Shown here in pieces: positions 33,875 to 42,296 of a DNA stretch of 64,000 bases (the stretch's first letter is position 1; the number at the start of each line of letters is the position of its first letter). The notes beneath the pieces are model-generated. The model searched no databases and was not told where the DNA came from. It saw only the letters and a program-made list of their open reading frames with translations. Origin of the DNA: Actinomycetota bacterium (GTDB taxonomy: Bacteria; Actinomycetota; Actinomycetes; Propionibacteriales; Propionibacteriaceae); assembly GCA_020161755.1 (NCBI GenBank), contig JAIUOS010000002.1, positions 124,001-188,000 on the forward strand. Direction: 5' to 3'. Position numbers and translations under genes: made by a program.

Positions 33875-34553
33875 CGACCTGCTGGTCGTCTTCCTGGACG
33901 CCAACGTTCTGGCCAAACCCGTGACCCGCACGTTGGTGTTGCGCTGTGCCGCCAGCGGCTACACGGTGCGGTGGAGCCGCACCGCGGAGGAAGAGGCCGA
34001 CCGGCACCTGACCGGTCGCCAACTGTCCATCGCGAGTCTCCGCGCGTTGGTGGAGATCCCGCTCAGCCCGACCGCCGCAGACCCCGAGCGCTTCACAGGG
34101 ACCTCGGCCGATGACGGACAGATCCTTGCCGACGCCGAAGCCGCCGGAGCGACCTTCGTGGTGACCGAGGACGTCGACGACTTCGCGGAGCTTGACCTGC
34201 GAACCGCGGGCGTCACCGCAGTGAACCCGGACCTGTTCCTCGCTACACGCGCAGACCGGGATGTGTATCGGCGTGCCCTGGAGGTGATGGTCAGCGGTAT
34301 GGCTGATCCGTCACGCACACCCGCTGAGTTGCATGCGGCGATCGCGCGGCAGCATCCCAGGCTGTTCCAGCGCCACCGCGAGCTGTTCGAGGTGGAACCT
34401 CAGGCGACCGGTCACCGGCCACCGGCCGCGCTCTACCACGGCCTCACCTGCCTACGCTGCCTCACCAGACAGCCTCTCGAGGCTGAGCTGACCAACGGCC
34501 TGTGCCCGTCGTGCACCGCAGCGACTTCCCCGACCAGCCCTGCGGCAGACTGA
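33864..34553 (+). CDS. PIN-domain toxin with C-terminal zinc-ribbon-like tail
   Basis: A 229-residue protein. The PIN fold spans about residues 5-135: LVVFLDANVL gives the first catalytic Asp, EEEAD a mid-domain Glu/Asp pair, TSADDGQILADAEAAG the third acid, and VTEDVDDF the fourth. PIN toxins are Mg-dependent ribonucleases. The C-terminal 95 residues are extra compared with ordinary VapC (about 130 residues) and hold CLRC and CPSC, spaced like a zinc ribbon. The GTG start overlaps the antitoxin gene. The 373 bp after it (34554-34926) contain nothing I can support. Confidence 0.75.
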   Translation: MTSDDLLVVFLDANVLAKPVTRTLVLRCAASGYTVRWSRTAEEEADRHLTGRQLSIASLRALVEIPLSPTAADPERFTGTSADDGQILADAEAAGATFVVTEDVDDFAELDLRTAGVTAVNPDLFLATRADRDVYRRALEVMVSGMADPSRTPAELHAAIARQHPRLFQRHRELFEVEPQATGHRPPAALYHGLTCLRCLTRQPLEAELTNGLCPSCTAATSPTSPAAD

Positions 34554-34926
34554 CGTGGTGAGCGCCGACCGCCAAGCTTGACAACAGACAGCCGAAGCCC
34601 TGATGCGATCGCGTTTCGCACCATTCCGTGGCGGCGATGAGTGGCTGCTGTCCGACCCGGGCGAATCTGGCACTCCTCTCAGGACCGCGATGAACGTCGT
34701 TCGTGGGGGACTGGCGGGGCGGGGAAGTCATGCGTCCTGTTCTGCCGAGTTGAGGATGTACCGAACCACCCGGGCTGGAGCCCGGGGTCCGCAACTGGCC
34801 GATGCCCGCGATCATTGTTTGTTCGGTCATGGGTCGGGGCTTAGCATCGTCAGGCCTCAGGTTCGGAGGGGTGGCCAGGTTCCGAGGTGGCGGGCTGCGC
34901 CCCGCCGTTCAGCCGGTGGGGCGCAG

Positions 34927-35000
34927 TTAGCTGATCAGCTGCGAGCGCTGGTGGATGCCCAGCTTGCGGTAGACCTGCTGGATGTGGTGGACCGACCTAT
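34927..35000 (-). pseudogene. C-terminal remnant of a LuxR/NarL-type regulator
   Basis: Reading leftward to the TAA at 34927-34929, the frame gives SVHHIQQVYRKLGIHQRSQL, which is the recognition helix and last helix of a LuxR-type HTH (compare TVKTHLSNIYRKLGV of the family). The rest of the gene is missing; the frame upstream is lost within a few codons. Its 5' end is cut by the ACT-domain frame, so this looks like a recombination scar. Confidence 0.6.
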
Positions 35001-35278
35001 TCCCATCGCGTGAATGCTCCCCGGGGACCCGCTGCGCACTTGCGGTCAACTGTCACTACACAGGTGAGCCGTTCCAGTTGCTTGTGTAGGAGCTCCGCCT
35101 GGTCCTTACTGGCGGTGAGCTGGTGCTCGAGGAGCCAGAGGTTGGGCTTGTTTGTGACCCAAGCGGCGATAGATCGTGGTCTGGTGCCGCGGTGACGCAG
35201 CAGGCCCACGACTCGATTGACCCCGTCGAGCCCGTCGTGCACGGTGATGCGCAGGATCCAGTCCGATACCTGATCCAC
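34997..35278 (-). CDS. ACT-domain protein resembling IlvM-type small subunits
   Basis: A 93-residue protein. Residues 8-75 read as a single ACT domain: WILRITVHDGLDGVNRVVGL, HRGTRPRSIAAWV, then QAELLHKQLERLTCVVTV. This pattern matches the small regulatory subunit of acetohydroxyacid synthase II (IlvM). No large subunit gene is near. The last 16 residues are unlike the family and run into the LuxR remnant, so the 3' end may be altered. GTG start, directly after the stop of the gene upstream. Confidence 0.5.
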   Translation of the reverse strand: MDQVSDWILRITVHDGLDGVNRVVGLLRHRGTRPRSIAAWVTNKPNLWLLEHQLTASKDQAELLHKQLERLTCVVTVDRKCAAGPRGAFTRWE

Positions 35279-35279
35279 C

Positions 35280-35585
35280 TCAGGTTCCGGTCATGGCCGT
35301 GGTGGCGCAGGCGACGTACGGGATGGGACAGAGGACCCAGGCGCCGACGCTCAAGCGGTGGAAGGCGAGCTTCTCGTGGTTGCGGCGTAGGACCACGACT
35401 GCCCCGATCAGGTGGATCGCCATCAGGATGATGGCGATCCACCTGGTGACGGCTATCAGGGTTCCGATTCCTCGGGCGCTGTTGTCGTCGTTTCGGCGGC
35501 TGTCGGCGATGTGGGTCATCAGGGACGTACCGGTGGCGTCGGCGGCGAGGGTGGGGGTGATGATCTCGCTTGCGGGGACGAGCAC
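35280..35585 (-). CDS. Short HsmA-family paralogue with an internal deletion
   Basis: A 101-residue membrane protein. It aligns with the HsmA-like protein at 38116-38544: ATGTSLMT against ASGTALMT, LMAIHLIGAVVVLRRN against LMAVHLAWAVVVLIRN, and LAFHRLSVGAWVL against LAFHRFSLAVWAL. About 27 residues, including one helix, are absent after the N-terminal VLVPA/VLIPA segment. The GTG start has TAGGAGAA upstream, so it may still be expressed. It could be a shortened partner subunit or a decaying copy. Confidence 0.6.
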   Translation of the reverse strand: MLVPASEIITPTLAADATGTSLMTHIADSRRNDDNSARGIGTLIAVTRWIAIILMAIHLIGAVVVLRRNHEKLAFHRLSVGAWVLCPIPYVACATTAMTGT

Positions 35586-35787
35586 GATGTTCTCCTACGG
35601 GTGGGTGTGCTGGGTGGCGAGGTGGAGGAGCCTTGGCTGGGTCAGCTTTTGACGGGTCCGGTTGTGGGTGCGGCTGCTGCGGTCCAGCAGGACCGCGGAA
35701 CGCTGGCGCGACGGCCAGGACGCCGACGGCGACCCGGAGCGCGGTAGGGCTGGCCGCGGCGAAGGCCAGCGGGTTGGCGGCGCGCGG

Positions 35788-36408
35788 CTATGGGATCAGC
35801 CCGTGGGTTCGGGCGGCGGCGACTGCGGAGGTGCGGCTGTCTGTGTGGAGTTTGCCGAAGATGTGGACGAGGTGGGTTTTGACGGTGGCCTCGGAGATGA
35901 AGAGCGTGCGGGCGATTTCCTTGTTGGCCCGTCCGTCGGCGACGAGTCTCAGGACGTCCAGCTCGCGGTCGCTGAGTTGGGGGACGCCGTGGGTCATCCG
36001 GGCGGCGACTCGTTGTTCGAGTTCGGGGGACAGGACGAGTCGTCCGCTGGCGGCGTCGTGGATGCCTTGGACGATCACCTCGGGCTCGGCGTCTTTCAGG
36101 AGGTAGCCGGCTGCTCCGGCCATGACCGCCCGGACGATGTCGCTGTCGTTGTCGTAGGTGGTCAGGATGAGCACGGCGGGACGCTCGCCACCGCGCCGCA
36201 GGGTCTCGGTCAGGGTGACCCCGTCGATCCCGTCGCCGAGGCGGAGGTCGCTGAGGACGACGTCGGGGTCCAGGGTGGCGACGAGGGTGAGTGCTTCTTC
36301 GGCTGTGGCCGCGGCGCCGACCACGTGGAGGGTTGGTTCGCCGGCGAGGAGTGCGCGGAGCCCGGAGCGGACGACGGGGTGGTCGTCGACGAGCAGGACC
36401 GTGATCAT
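35788..36408 (-). CDS. NarL/LuxR-type response regulator
   Basis: A 206-residue regulator. The receiver domain has the DD pair (VDDHPVV, residues 7-12), phospho-acceptor Asp in DVVLSDLRLGDG (about residue 54), and a conserved Lys (LLKDAEP, about 103). The C-terminal HTH (residues 142-200) includes LSDRELDVLRLVADG and SEATVKTHLVHIFGKL. Its ATG overlaps the stop of the histidine kinase gene upstream, so the two form a kinase-regulator pair. The 202 bp after it (35586-35787) hold no clear gene. Confidence 0.88.
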   Translation of the reverse strand: MITVLLVDDHPVVRSGLRALLAGEPTLHVVGAAATAEEALTLVATLDPDVVLSDLRLGDGIDGVTLTETLRRGGERPAVLILTTYDNDSDIVRAVMAGAAGYLLKDAEPEVIVQGIHDAASGRLVLSPELEQRVAARMTHGVPQLSDRELDVLRLVADGRANKEIARTLFISEATVKTHLVHIFGKLHTDSRTSAVAAARTHGLIP

Positions 36409-37610
36409 GGCGTTCCGCCCGCCGCGGGAACGAACGGGACGGTGACCGAGATGGCCGTACCCTGCCCGGGTTCGCTTTCGATGGCGAGGCCACCGCCGAT
36501 CACGGCAAGACGTTCCTTCAGCGCTCTCAGCCCGTAGCCTCCGGCCAGTGTGGGCTCGGCGGCGATGGCGCTCGGGTCGAAACCCACTCCGTCGTCAACC
36601 ACGTCGAGGCGGACCTGGTCATCGGCGCGGGCGAGGGTGACCCGGACGTGTGTGGCGCCGGCGTGCCGGCGCACGTTGGCCAGGGCTCCTTGCGCCGCGC
36701 GGAGGATGGCCACCTCGGTTGCGGTGTGCAGGCGCGGAAGGTTGGGGTCCAGGTCGATGGTGACGTCGGCATTCAGCTGGGTGGCCAGCTCGGTGGTCAC
36801 TCGGGTCAGCGGTGCGGCGAGGCCTCCGGTGGTGAGGTCGTCGGGGGCCAGTGCGTATACGACGCGGCGGGATTCGGTGAGGTTCTCTGCTGCCGCCGCG
36901 CGGATCTGGGCCAGGAGTTCTTGTGCGCGCCCGGGGTCGGTTTCGCGAGCTGCTGCGCGGGTGAGTAGCAGGATGGAGGAGAAACCTTGGGCGAGGGTGT
37001 CGTGGATGTCGTGGGCGAGCCTGGTGCGTTCGGCGTTGACGGCCGCTTCCTGCTGCGCCCGGACGAGTTCGTCAGAGAGCGCGTCCGCCTCGGCCTGGGC
37101 CTCCAGAACGCGGGCGAGCAGGCGTTGGTGTTCCTTGCCCTCCTGCTCGAGTCGGAGCGCGCCGCGGGCCAGGCCGACGGCGACGAGTGCACCGATGATC
37201 GGCCCGAGCACGGCGGCACTGGAGGACTGCCCGTGCTGGTTCAGCACGGCGATGGCCATCGCAACGCTGGCTGCGGTGAGGGTCAGGGCGAGCGGCAGGC
37301 TCACGACCTGGGCGACCCACATCCAGACGGGGAAGGCGAGCCAGACGAAGTCCGGCGATACCCGCATCAGCGCGACAGTGGCGCCCAGCAGCGCCACCAC
37401 CCACACTGCCCTGCCTTTGGGGCCGAGGCGGCGGTGCGTGAGCAGCCCGGCGACGAAAAGCGCCGCGACGGCACCGCCGGCGAGGGCCACGGGCCAGCCC
37501 CGGTCCCCGACGCCGCGCGCCACGCCGATCACGAGGAGGGCGCCGAACAGGACGCTCTGGCCGATCCGCAGCAGCCCGGCAGCCACCGACGAGCTGGGCA
37601 TCACGCTCAT
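36405..37610 (-). CDS. Membrane sensor histidine kinase (HisKA_3 type)
   Basis: A 401-residue kinase with six or so N-terminal helices (residues 15-160), a coiled linker (EAQAEADALSDELVRAQQEA), a HisKA_3 dimerisation domain with the phospho-His in RTRLAHDIHDTLAQGF, and a HATPase domain with DDGVGFDPS and GGYGLRALKERL. ATG 37610 follows GGAGG by 6 bp, which decides it over the upstream frame. It pairs with the response regulator that overlaps it by 4 bp. The input is sensed within or near the membrane; the ligand is unknown. Confidence 0.88.
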   Translation of the reverse strand: MSVMPSSSVAAGLLRIGQSVLFGALLVIGVARGVGDRGWPVALAGGAVAALFVAGLLTHRRLGPKGRAVWVVALLGATVALMRVSPDFVWLAFPVWMWVAQVVSLPLALTLTAASVAMAIAVLNQHGQSSSAAVLGPIIGALVAVGLARGALRLEQEGKEHQRLLARVLEAQAEADALSDELVRAQQEAAVNAERTRLAHDIHDTLAQGFSSILLLTRAAARETDPGRAQELLAQIRAAAAENLTESRRVVYALAPDDLTTGGLAAPLTRVTTELATQLNADVTIDLDPNLPRLHTATEVAILRAAQGALANVRRHAGATHVRVTLARADDQVRLDVVDDGVGFDPSAIAAEPTLAGGYGLRALKERLAVIGGGLAIESEPGQGTAISVTVPFVPAAGGTP

Positions 37611-37635
37611 CGGGCCTCCCTCCACACCGGTCAGG

Positions 37636-38085
37636 TTAGCCGCGCGCCGGCAGGGTGGCCGGCTCGGAGAGGGTGTCGGCCTTGAGGGCACGGCGCAGGA
37701 TCAGGAAGAACAGAACGAACGACCCGGTAAGGATCATGTGACCCAGCCCGGAGATGCCGGCAATCATCGGCGAGTCCGCGAACGTGGCGCCGAGCACCTG
37801 CAATGACCCCTTGACGAGCATCATGGTGAATGTGAGGGCCAGGCCCGCGTTCCAGAACAGCAGGAACCAGCGCATTCGACGGTCGGCGTCGAGCGCGAAC
37901 ACCTTGGTGAGGGCCAGTACGACCAACAGGATGATCGTTCCCAATGCGAGCGCGTGGGTGTGAGCCACGGACAGTTGGGTGAAGCCGGTGAAGTCGCGTT
38001 GGCGGGTGAACTCTCGGTAGAACAGCCCGGACGCCAACCCCAGGGTCGTCCAGATGGCGGCGGAGGTGAACAGCTTCTTGATCAT
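37636..38085 (-). CDS. DUF2871 membrane protein
   Basis: A 149-residue protein with four helices. LSVAHTHALALGTIILLVV carries the conserved His-x-His segment of the DUF2871 family, and GLGHMILTGSFVLFF the second His. The function is unknown. It sits 25 bp upstream of the kinase gene in the same direction and 30 bp from the HsmA-like gene. DUF2871 and HsmA-type proteins are often neighbours, so the set is likely one module. Confidence 0.8.
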   Translation of the reverse strand: MIKKLFTSAAIWTTLGLASGLFYREFTRQRDFTGFTQLSVAHTHALALGTIILLVVLALTKVFALDADRRMRWFLLFWNAGLALTFTMMLVKGSLQVLGATFADSPMIAGISGLGHMILTGSFVLFFLILRRALKADTLSEPATLPARG

Positions 38086-38115
38086 GGTTGGTCCTTCGAT
38101 CGATGTGGTTGGGTC

Positions 38116-38544
38116 TTAGGCGGCCGAGCCGAGGGCCCCAGCCAGGTAGGGAATGAGCCAAAGAGCCCACACGGCCAGGGAGAATCGGTGGAACGCCAAA
38201 CGTTCGGACTCGCGGTTGCGAATCAGCACCACCACGGCCCAGGCGAGGTGGACCGCCATCAGCGCCAGGGCCGCGGCACCGGTCCAGGCCATCAGGCCGT
38301 TGAGGATCCCGGCTGCGCCGGCGCGGTCGCGACTGGACTCCGCGGCTATCAGCGTCATCAGGGCCGTCCCGGAGGCATCGAGCACCAGGCCGGCACCGAA
38401 GAGGGCGGCATGTCGCCACCGGAGGCGGCCGACGCGACGCTCCGACCACACCCCGGTCGAGTAGAAGGCGAGGGCCGCGGTGATCAGGACAATGGCAGGA
38501 ATAAGCACAACTCCATGGTCGGCAATCGCGAGAATCGCTTCCAC
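38116..38544 (-). CDS. HsmA-family (TIGR03987-like) membrane protein
   Basis: A protein of about 142 residues with four helices. DASGTALMTLIA, LALMAVHLAWAVVVLIRNRE and LAFHRFSLAVWALWLIPY are the typical blocks. The family is linked to stress or drug tolerance in some bacteria, but the molecular role is unclear. GTG 38544 is proposed; the frame stays open upstream through a 7-bp tandem repeat, which would give an odd repetitive N-terminus. It heads the hsmA-DUF2871-kinase-regulator series on the minus strand. Confidence 0.7.
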   Translation of the reverse strand: MEAILAIADHGVVLIPAIVLITAALAFYSTGVWSERRVGRLRWRHAALFGAGLVLDASGTALMTLIAAESSRDRAGAAGILNGLMAWTGAAALALMAVHLAWAVVVLIRNRESERLAFHRFSLAVWALWLIPYLAGALGSAA

Positions 38545-38582
38545 CCAGGGGCATCCATCATTCGATGGACACTGGTTGGCGA

Positions 38583-38616
38583 GTCGCCAGTCGCCAGTCG
38601 CCAGTCGCCAGTCGCC
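38583..38616. repeat. 7-bp tandem repeat (GTCGCCA), about 4.9 copies
   Basis: Four perfect GTCGCCA units and a partial fifth lie just upstream of the HsmA-like start. Slippage here could change the promoter or leader length of that operon. The gap 38545-38851 otherwise shows no gene. Confidence 0.9.
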
Positions 38617-38851
38617 GGGTGCCAAATTGGGCCTACGGTCGGCTAGGCAATGGCCGGTGAGTCGGCTGGCTTTGACGCAGAGGTGGCCTCAGCACCCTGC
38701 ACCGCATTCAGGCGGGCGAGCCTCACTGAGAACGACGGAACATCCTGAATTGCCGCGCGCCGCGCGGTGTGCAGCTGTGCGACACGCGGCTACAGCGGAT
38801 GAGGAGCCCTATCAGCGCCGGCCGTCGGATAGCTCCTTCGCGGAGGCTGTG

Positions 38852-39840
38852 CTAGCCGCACTCGGTCGGCTCGGCCCGCAGCCTTGCCCGATCGATTCGC
38901 CAGTTTCCGTCCACGAGGGCGAACTCATAGGTCATCGGCCAGATGGAACATGTCTGACCAGGTTTCGGGCCCCGATCTGCTGCCTGTTCGGTACGCAGCT
39001 CCGTGACCGCTATCGCCTCGTCGCCAGTCTGCTCAACCGAGAGGATCTCAAGGGTCACCCAAAAGCTGCTGGCTACCCCCTCCGACCAGGTGCGGAGGTC
39101 GCGCATCCGGGACCGCATCGCCGGCGTCAAGAGCTCCCAGGCCTGTTCGTAGACGCCTTGGTTGATCGACTCGCCATGGACCCACAGGATTGCGCCGAGA
39201 GTCTCGGCAAGCTCGTCTTCAACGTCCAGAATCAGGTCAAGCGTGTAGTCGTCGGCGGGCGGTTCCTCGCCCTCCAGGTCGCATGGCTCGAGGCCACGTG
39301 AGGGCTCGTCAGCCCAAGTTGTCAGTAGGGATCGGAGCCGATCGACTGGGATGGCGTGGTGGAGACCCTCCGCGACCTGCCCGTCGACGAGTGCCGTGCC
39401 AAACCAGACCGACGACATCCCCGCCCGCGTCGATCACCGGGCCTCCGCTGTTGCCGGGATTCACCGCGGCGTCGAGGGCCAGCACGTTCTCGATCTCATT
39501 ACTCGTTGAGCACGATGTCATCCTCGATGGAGCTGATCGCTCCACGGTTCACATGAATCTCAGCCATGCCCAGTGGATAACCGACCACGCCTACCTGGTC
39601 GCCCACCTCGACCCCAGACTCCGACAGCACGAGCGGGTCAACTCCCACCCGAGGGGTCAGCCGAAGCAGTGCGGTGTCCTGCCCGGGCTCGGAGTGCACC
39701 AGTTCCACGCTGTGCTCGGCGGTCCCGGGGAACTCAATGGAAAGGCTCGAAGCCCCCTCGACCACGTGCGCCGCCGTGAGAATTAGGTCGTCGCTCACCA
39801 TGAACCCTGAGCCCGCCGCCGCCGGCCGAAACTGCCCCAC
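38852..39840 (-). pseudogene. Trypsin-like serine protease with C-terminal domain, broken by two frameshifts
   Basis: Three consecutive frames rebuild one protein of about 330 residues. Frame 1 (39840 leftward) has SGFMVSDDLILTAAHVVEG with the catalytic His and DTALLRL with the Asp. Frame 2 has NPGNSGGPVIDAGGDVVG with the catalytic Ser. Frame 3 has FGTALVDGQVAEGLHHAIP and an NTF2-like tail. The first shift is near 39496-39501, where TAAT precedes GAGATCGAG; the second is near 39402. The catalytic triad is complete but split over two frames. Either the gene is dead or there are sequence errors. The N-terminus has only a GTG start and no signal peptide that I can see. Confidence 0.75.
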
Positions 39841-39990
39841 GGATGCTCGCCATCACGCCCCCTCCGCCCATGACGATCGAAATGTAGCGACGGAGCGGAA
39901 ACGATAGCTAGAGGCCAGCCCTAGAAAGCACGCATCCATGCCTTCGGGTTCCGTGCGACCCCTCCCCGGAGCCGGATCGACCCGCTTGCG

Positions 39991-40227
39991 GTGCGTTCCC
40001 GGATGCCTGACTTGGTGAAGGCCGCGCTCATCGCCGCACCCGTCGGGGTTCCCACAGCCGCACTGCTCGTAACCCTCTACGACCGCCCGGCGCTCGCCCT
40101 CGGCTGCGCGGTAGCGATCGCCACCCTGACCGGGATCGCGTTGAGGGTCGGCCGACGACCCCGGACCTGGTTCCTCGCCGCCGGCTGGGCATGGGTGCTG
40201 GCGCTCACCTACGGATGGCCCCTGTAA
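39991..40227 (+). CDS. Small two-helix membrane protein
   Basis: A protein of 74-78 residues with helices at about 10-45 and 58-76 (LVKAALIAAPVGVPTAALLV; TWFLAAGWAWVLALTY). Starts are GTG 39991 or ATG 40003; neither has a strong ribosome site. It resembles small DUF2568-like membrane proteins in outline, but that is weak. It lies alone between the broken protease and the convergent TetR gene. Confidence 0.45.
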   Translation: MRSRMPDLVKAALIAAPVGVPTAALLVTLYDRPALALGCAVAIATLTGIALRVGRRPRTWFLAAGWAWVLALTYGWPL

Positions 40228-40323
40228 CCAGCACGCCCGAACACCTCGACACCCGCAGCAATCACCCACCCAAAGAACGCACTACTCCGCGACGGCACGG
40301 GCGAACCTGCCGGGCGCAGTGCG

Positions 40324-40935
40324 TCAGCTCGGTGTCGGTGGCTCCGGGTCTCGGTGCTCCTTGTGTGCGTCGTAGGTGTCGATGATGGCTCGGAGGGTGC
40401 GGATGCAGGTCTCGTCGCGCCAGTCGGTCATTCGGGTGGCGAGGCTGGATGGCAGGTCGCTGGTGTCGCTTTCGATGTAGGCGGAGCTGAACACGGAGAA
40501 CCCGACGACGAAGGCGATCAGGGACTGCCATAGTTCGACGGCGTCGTCGTTGGTGAAGCCGAGGGTGGTGAGGAAGACGAGTCCGCCGCCGTCTGCGGGG
40601 TCGGTTTCGACGCGGCGTCCTGCGAGTGGGGTGAGGTTGGGGTGGGCGGCGATCACGCGGCGATACTCGGCGAAGATCTGCAGCATCAGTTCCTTCCAGT
40701 CGGTGGGCACAGGGCTGGGGATGCGGATCTCGGAGCGCATCCGGATCACCACCCCGTCAAGGAGGGCGTCCTTGTTGGGCAGGTGGTGATAGAGCGAGGC
40801 CGCCTCGACGCCCACCTCGGCTGCGAGGCGGCGCATGGTGAGGGCTTCGAGGCCCTCGCTGTCGGCGATCGCGAGGGCGCGGTCGAACAACTCGTCGGTG
40901 GTGAGCGGCTGTGTCCTGTGTTTCGACGTGGGCAT
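40324..40935 (-). CDS. TetR-family regulator (TetR C-terminal-like)
   Basis: A 203-residue repressor. The HTH is LTMRRLAAEVGVEAASLYHHL, split across helices, followed by PNKDALLDGV, the classical TetR pattern. The C-terminal domain resembles the tetracycline-repressor group. It is divergent from the flavodoxin gene, with a pair of palindromic operators between them that it most likely binds. Confidence 0.88.
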   Translation of the reverse strand: MPTSKHRTQPLTTDELFDRALAIADSEGLEALTMRRLAAEVGVEAASLYHHLPNKDALLDGVVIRMRSEIRIPSPVPTDWKELMLQIFAEYRRVIAAHPNLTPLAGRRVETDPADGGGLVFLTTLGFTNDDAVELWQSLIAFVVGFSVFSSAYIESDTSDLPSSLATRMTDWRDETCIRTLRAIIDTYDAHKEHRDPEPPTPS

Positions 40936-40957
40936 CGACTTACCTCCGGACTCTTGA

Positions 40958-41006
40958 CCCTAACGACGTTAGGGTACACACTAAGAAGGAGCCTAACAAC
41001 GTTAGG
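40958..41006. promoter_or_regulatory. Twin palindromic operators between tetR and the flavodoxin gene
   Basis: CCCTAACGACGTTAGGG (40958-40974) and CCTAACAACGTTAGG (40992-41006) are near-identical palindromes whose centres are 33 bp apart, about three helix turns. They fill the divergent promoter region, so one repressor could control both directions. Confidence 0.82.
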
Positions 41007-41052
41007 TACGGTGCGTCGCTCGACGCTCGGGACGATCGAAAGGTTGGGTGCG

Positions 41053-41550
41053 GTGTCGAAGCGTGTGTTGGTGGGCTATGCCACCGGGACCGGCTCCACG
41101 ACCGGGGTGGCGGAGGCGATCGGATCCGCCCTCGGGGAGCGAGGTTACGGCGTGGACGTGCGGCCGTTGGGCCAGGTGGACTCGCCGGCAGGCTATAACG
41201 CCTGCGTGATCGGCAGCGCCGTGAACGCGGGCGCGTGGCTGCCCGCCGCGACCGACTGGATGCGCGCCCACGCCAAGGCTCTGCGGACGGTGCCGGTCGC
41301 GGTGTTCTGCGTCCATGGCATGAACGGCGGCCCGGACGCCAAGCAGACCCGCAAGAGGCTGGCCTACCTCGACCCGGTCCGGGCGGTCCTCACCCCGACC
41401 GGGGAGGGCTACTTCCTCGGAACCGGCCCCACCCGGGCCGACACCGGCCCGCTCGCTCGATGGATGTTCAGGACCTTCGGCGGCACCGCGGACGGCGACT
41501 CCCGCGACTGGGCCGCTATCCACGACTGGGCCGCAGGAGTGGCACTGTGA
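41053..41550 (+). CDS. Flavodoxin-domain protein
   Basis: A 165-residue protein with the FMN phosphate-binding loop VGYATGTGSTTGVAEAIG at residues 7-24, then VIGSAVNAGAWLPA near residue 53 and VFCVHGMNGG near residue 83. Similar proteins act as electron carriers or as HemG-type protoporphyrinogen oxidases. GTG 41053 has GAAAGG 9 bp upstream. Its stop overlaps the start of the membrane protein gene, suggesting that both work together under the TetR regulator. Confidence 0.78.
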   Translation: MSKRVLVGYATGTGSTTGVAEAIGSALGERGYGVDVRPLGQVDSPAGYNACVIGSAVNAGAWLPAATDWMRAHAKALRTVPVAVFCVHGMNGGPDAKQTRKRLAYLDPVRAVLTPTGEGYFLGTGPTRADTGPLARWMFRTFGGTADGDSRDWAAIHDWAAGVAL

Positions 41551-42296
41551 CCACCGCCCCGCACCTCGTAACCCGGCCTCACCGACTCGACCCGGCCGAG
41601 CTCGCACAGTGGCGCCCGATGCTGCAGTTCGGCCGCGTGGGCGCGATCGCCGTCGCCTGCCTCATCCCGCTCCAGGCCGCCGTGTTCCTGATCAGCCCAC
41701 CCCCGGCATCGGTACAGGACTACTTCACGCTCTTCCAGCACAACCCGCTGCTCGGCCTGCTCGACCTGGACCTCCTGCTCACCCTCGACTACCTCGCCCT
41801 GATCCCGCTCTACCTCTCGCTGTACCTGATCGTGCGACGCCGAGCCGCCACCAGCGCGCTGCTCGCGCTCGTGCTCGGCCTGTTCAGCATCGGACTGTTC
41901 CTGGTCTCCCGCGAGGCGACGTTCTCGATGTGGCAACTCGCATCCCAGTACGCCGCCACATCCGACCCCGCCCAGCAGGCCGCCCTCCTCGCCGCCGGCC
42001 AGTCCCTGCTCACCCTCTACAACGGCGGTACCTTCGGGCTCAGCTACCTGCTCGGCGCCGCCAGCACCCTGCTGTTCTCCTGGCCGATGTGGCGAGGGCG
42101 GATTCTCGGCCGGGCCACCGGCCTGGTCGGCCTGATCACCGGACTCGCCATGCTCGTCCCCGCCAACGCCGGCACGATCGGTCTCGTCCTCGCCATGCTC
42201 TCCCTGATCCCTACCGCGATCTGGCTCATCCTCCTCGCCCGCGGACTCAACCGTACGGCCAGGGCGACACGCCCCCCGCGACAGTCCTGCGCCTGA
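41547..42296 (+). CDS. DUF4386-like membrane protein
   Basis: A 249-residue protein with six helices (for example VGAIAVACLIPLQAAVFLI and YLALIPLYLSLYLIV). The pattern of short loops and a Ser/Arg-rich loop before AATSDPAQQAALLAAGQSLL fits DUF4386-type proteins of unknown function. GTG 41547 overlaps the flavodoxin stop. The 337 bp after it (42297-42633) hold nothing recognisable. Confidence 0.65.
   Translation: MTTAPHLVTRPHRLDPAELAQWRPMLQFGRVGAIAVACLIPLQAAVFLISPPPASVQDYFTLFQHNPLLGLLDLDLLLTLDYLALIPLYLSLYLIVRRRAATSALLALVLGLFSIGLFLVSREATFSMWQLASQYAATSDPAQQAALLAAGQSLLTLYNGGTFGLSYLLGAASTLLFSWPMWRGRILGRATGLVGLITGLAMLVPANAGTIGLVLAMLSLIPTAIWLILLARGLNRTARATRPPRQSCA

Noticed and set aside
38583-38616. 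CRISPR-like array
   Set aside because: Units are 7 bp with no spacers; it is a simple tandem repeat.
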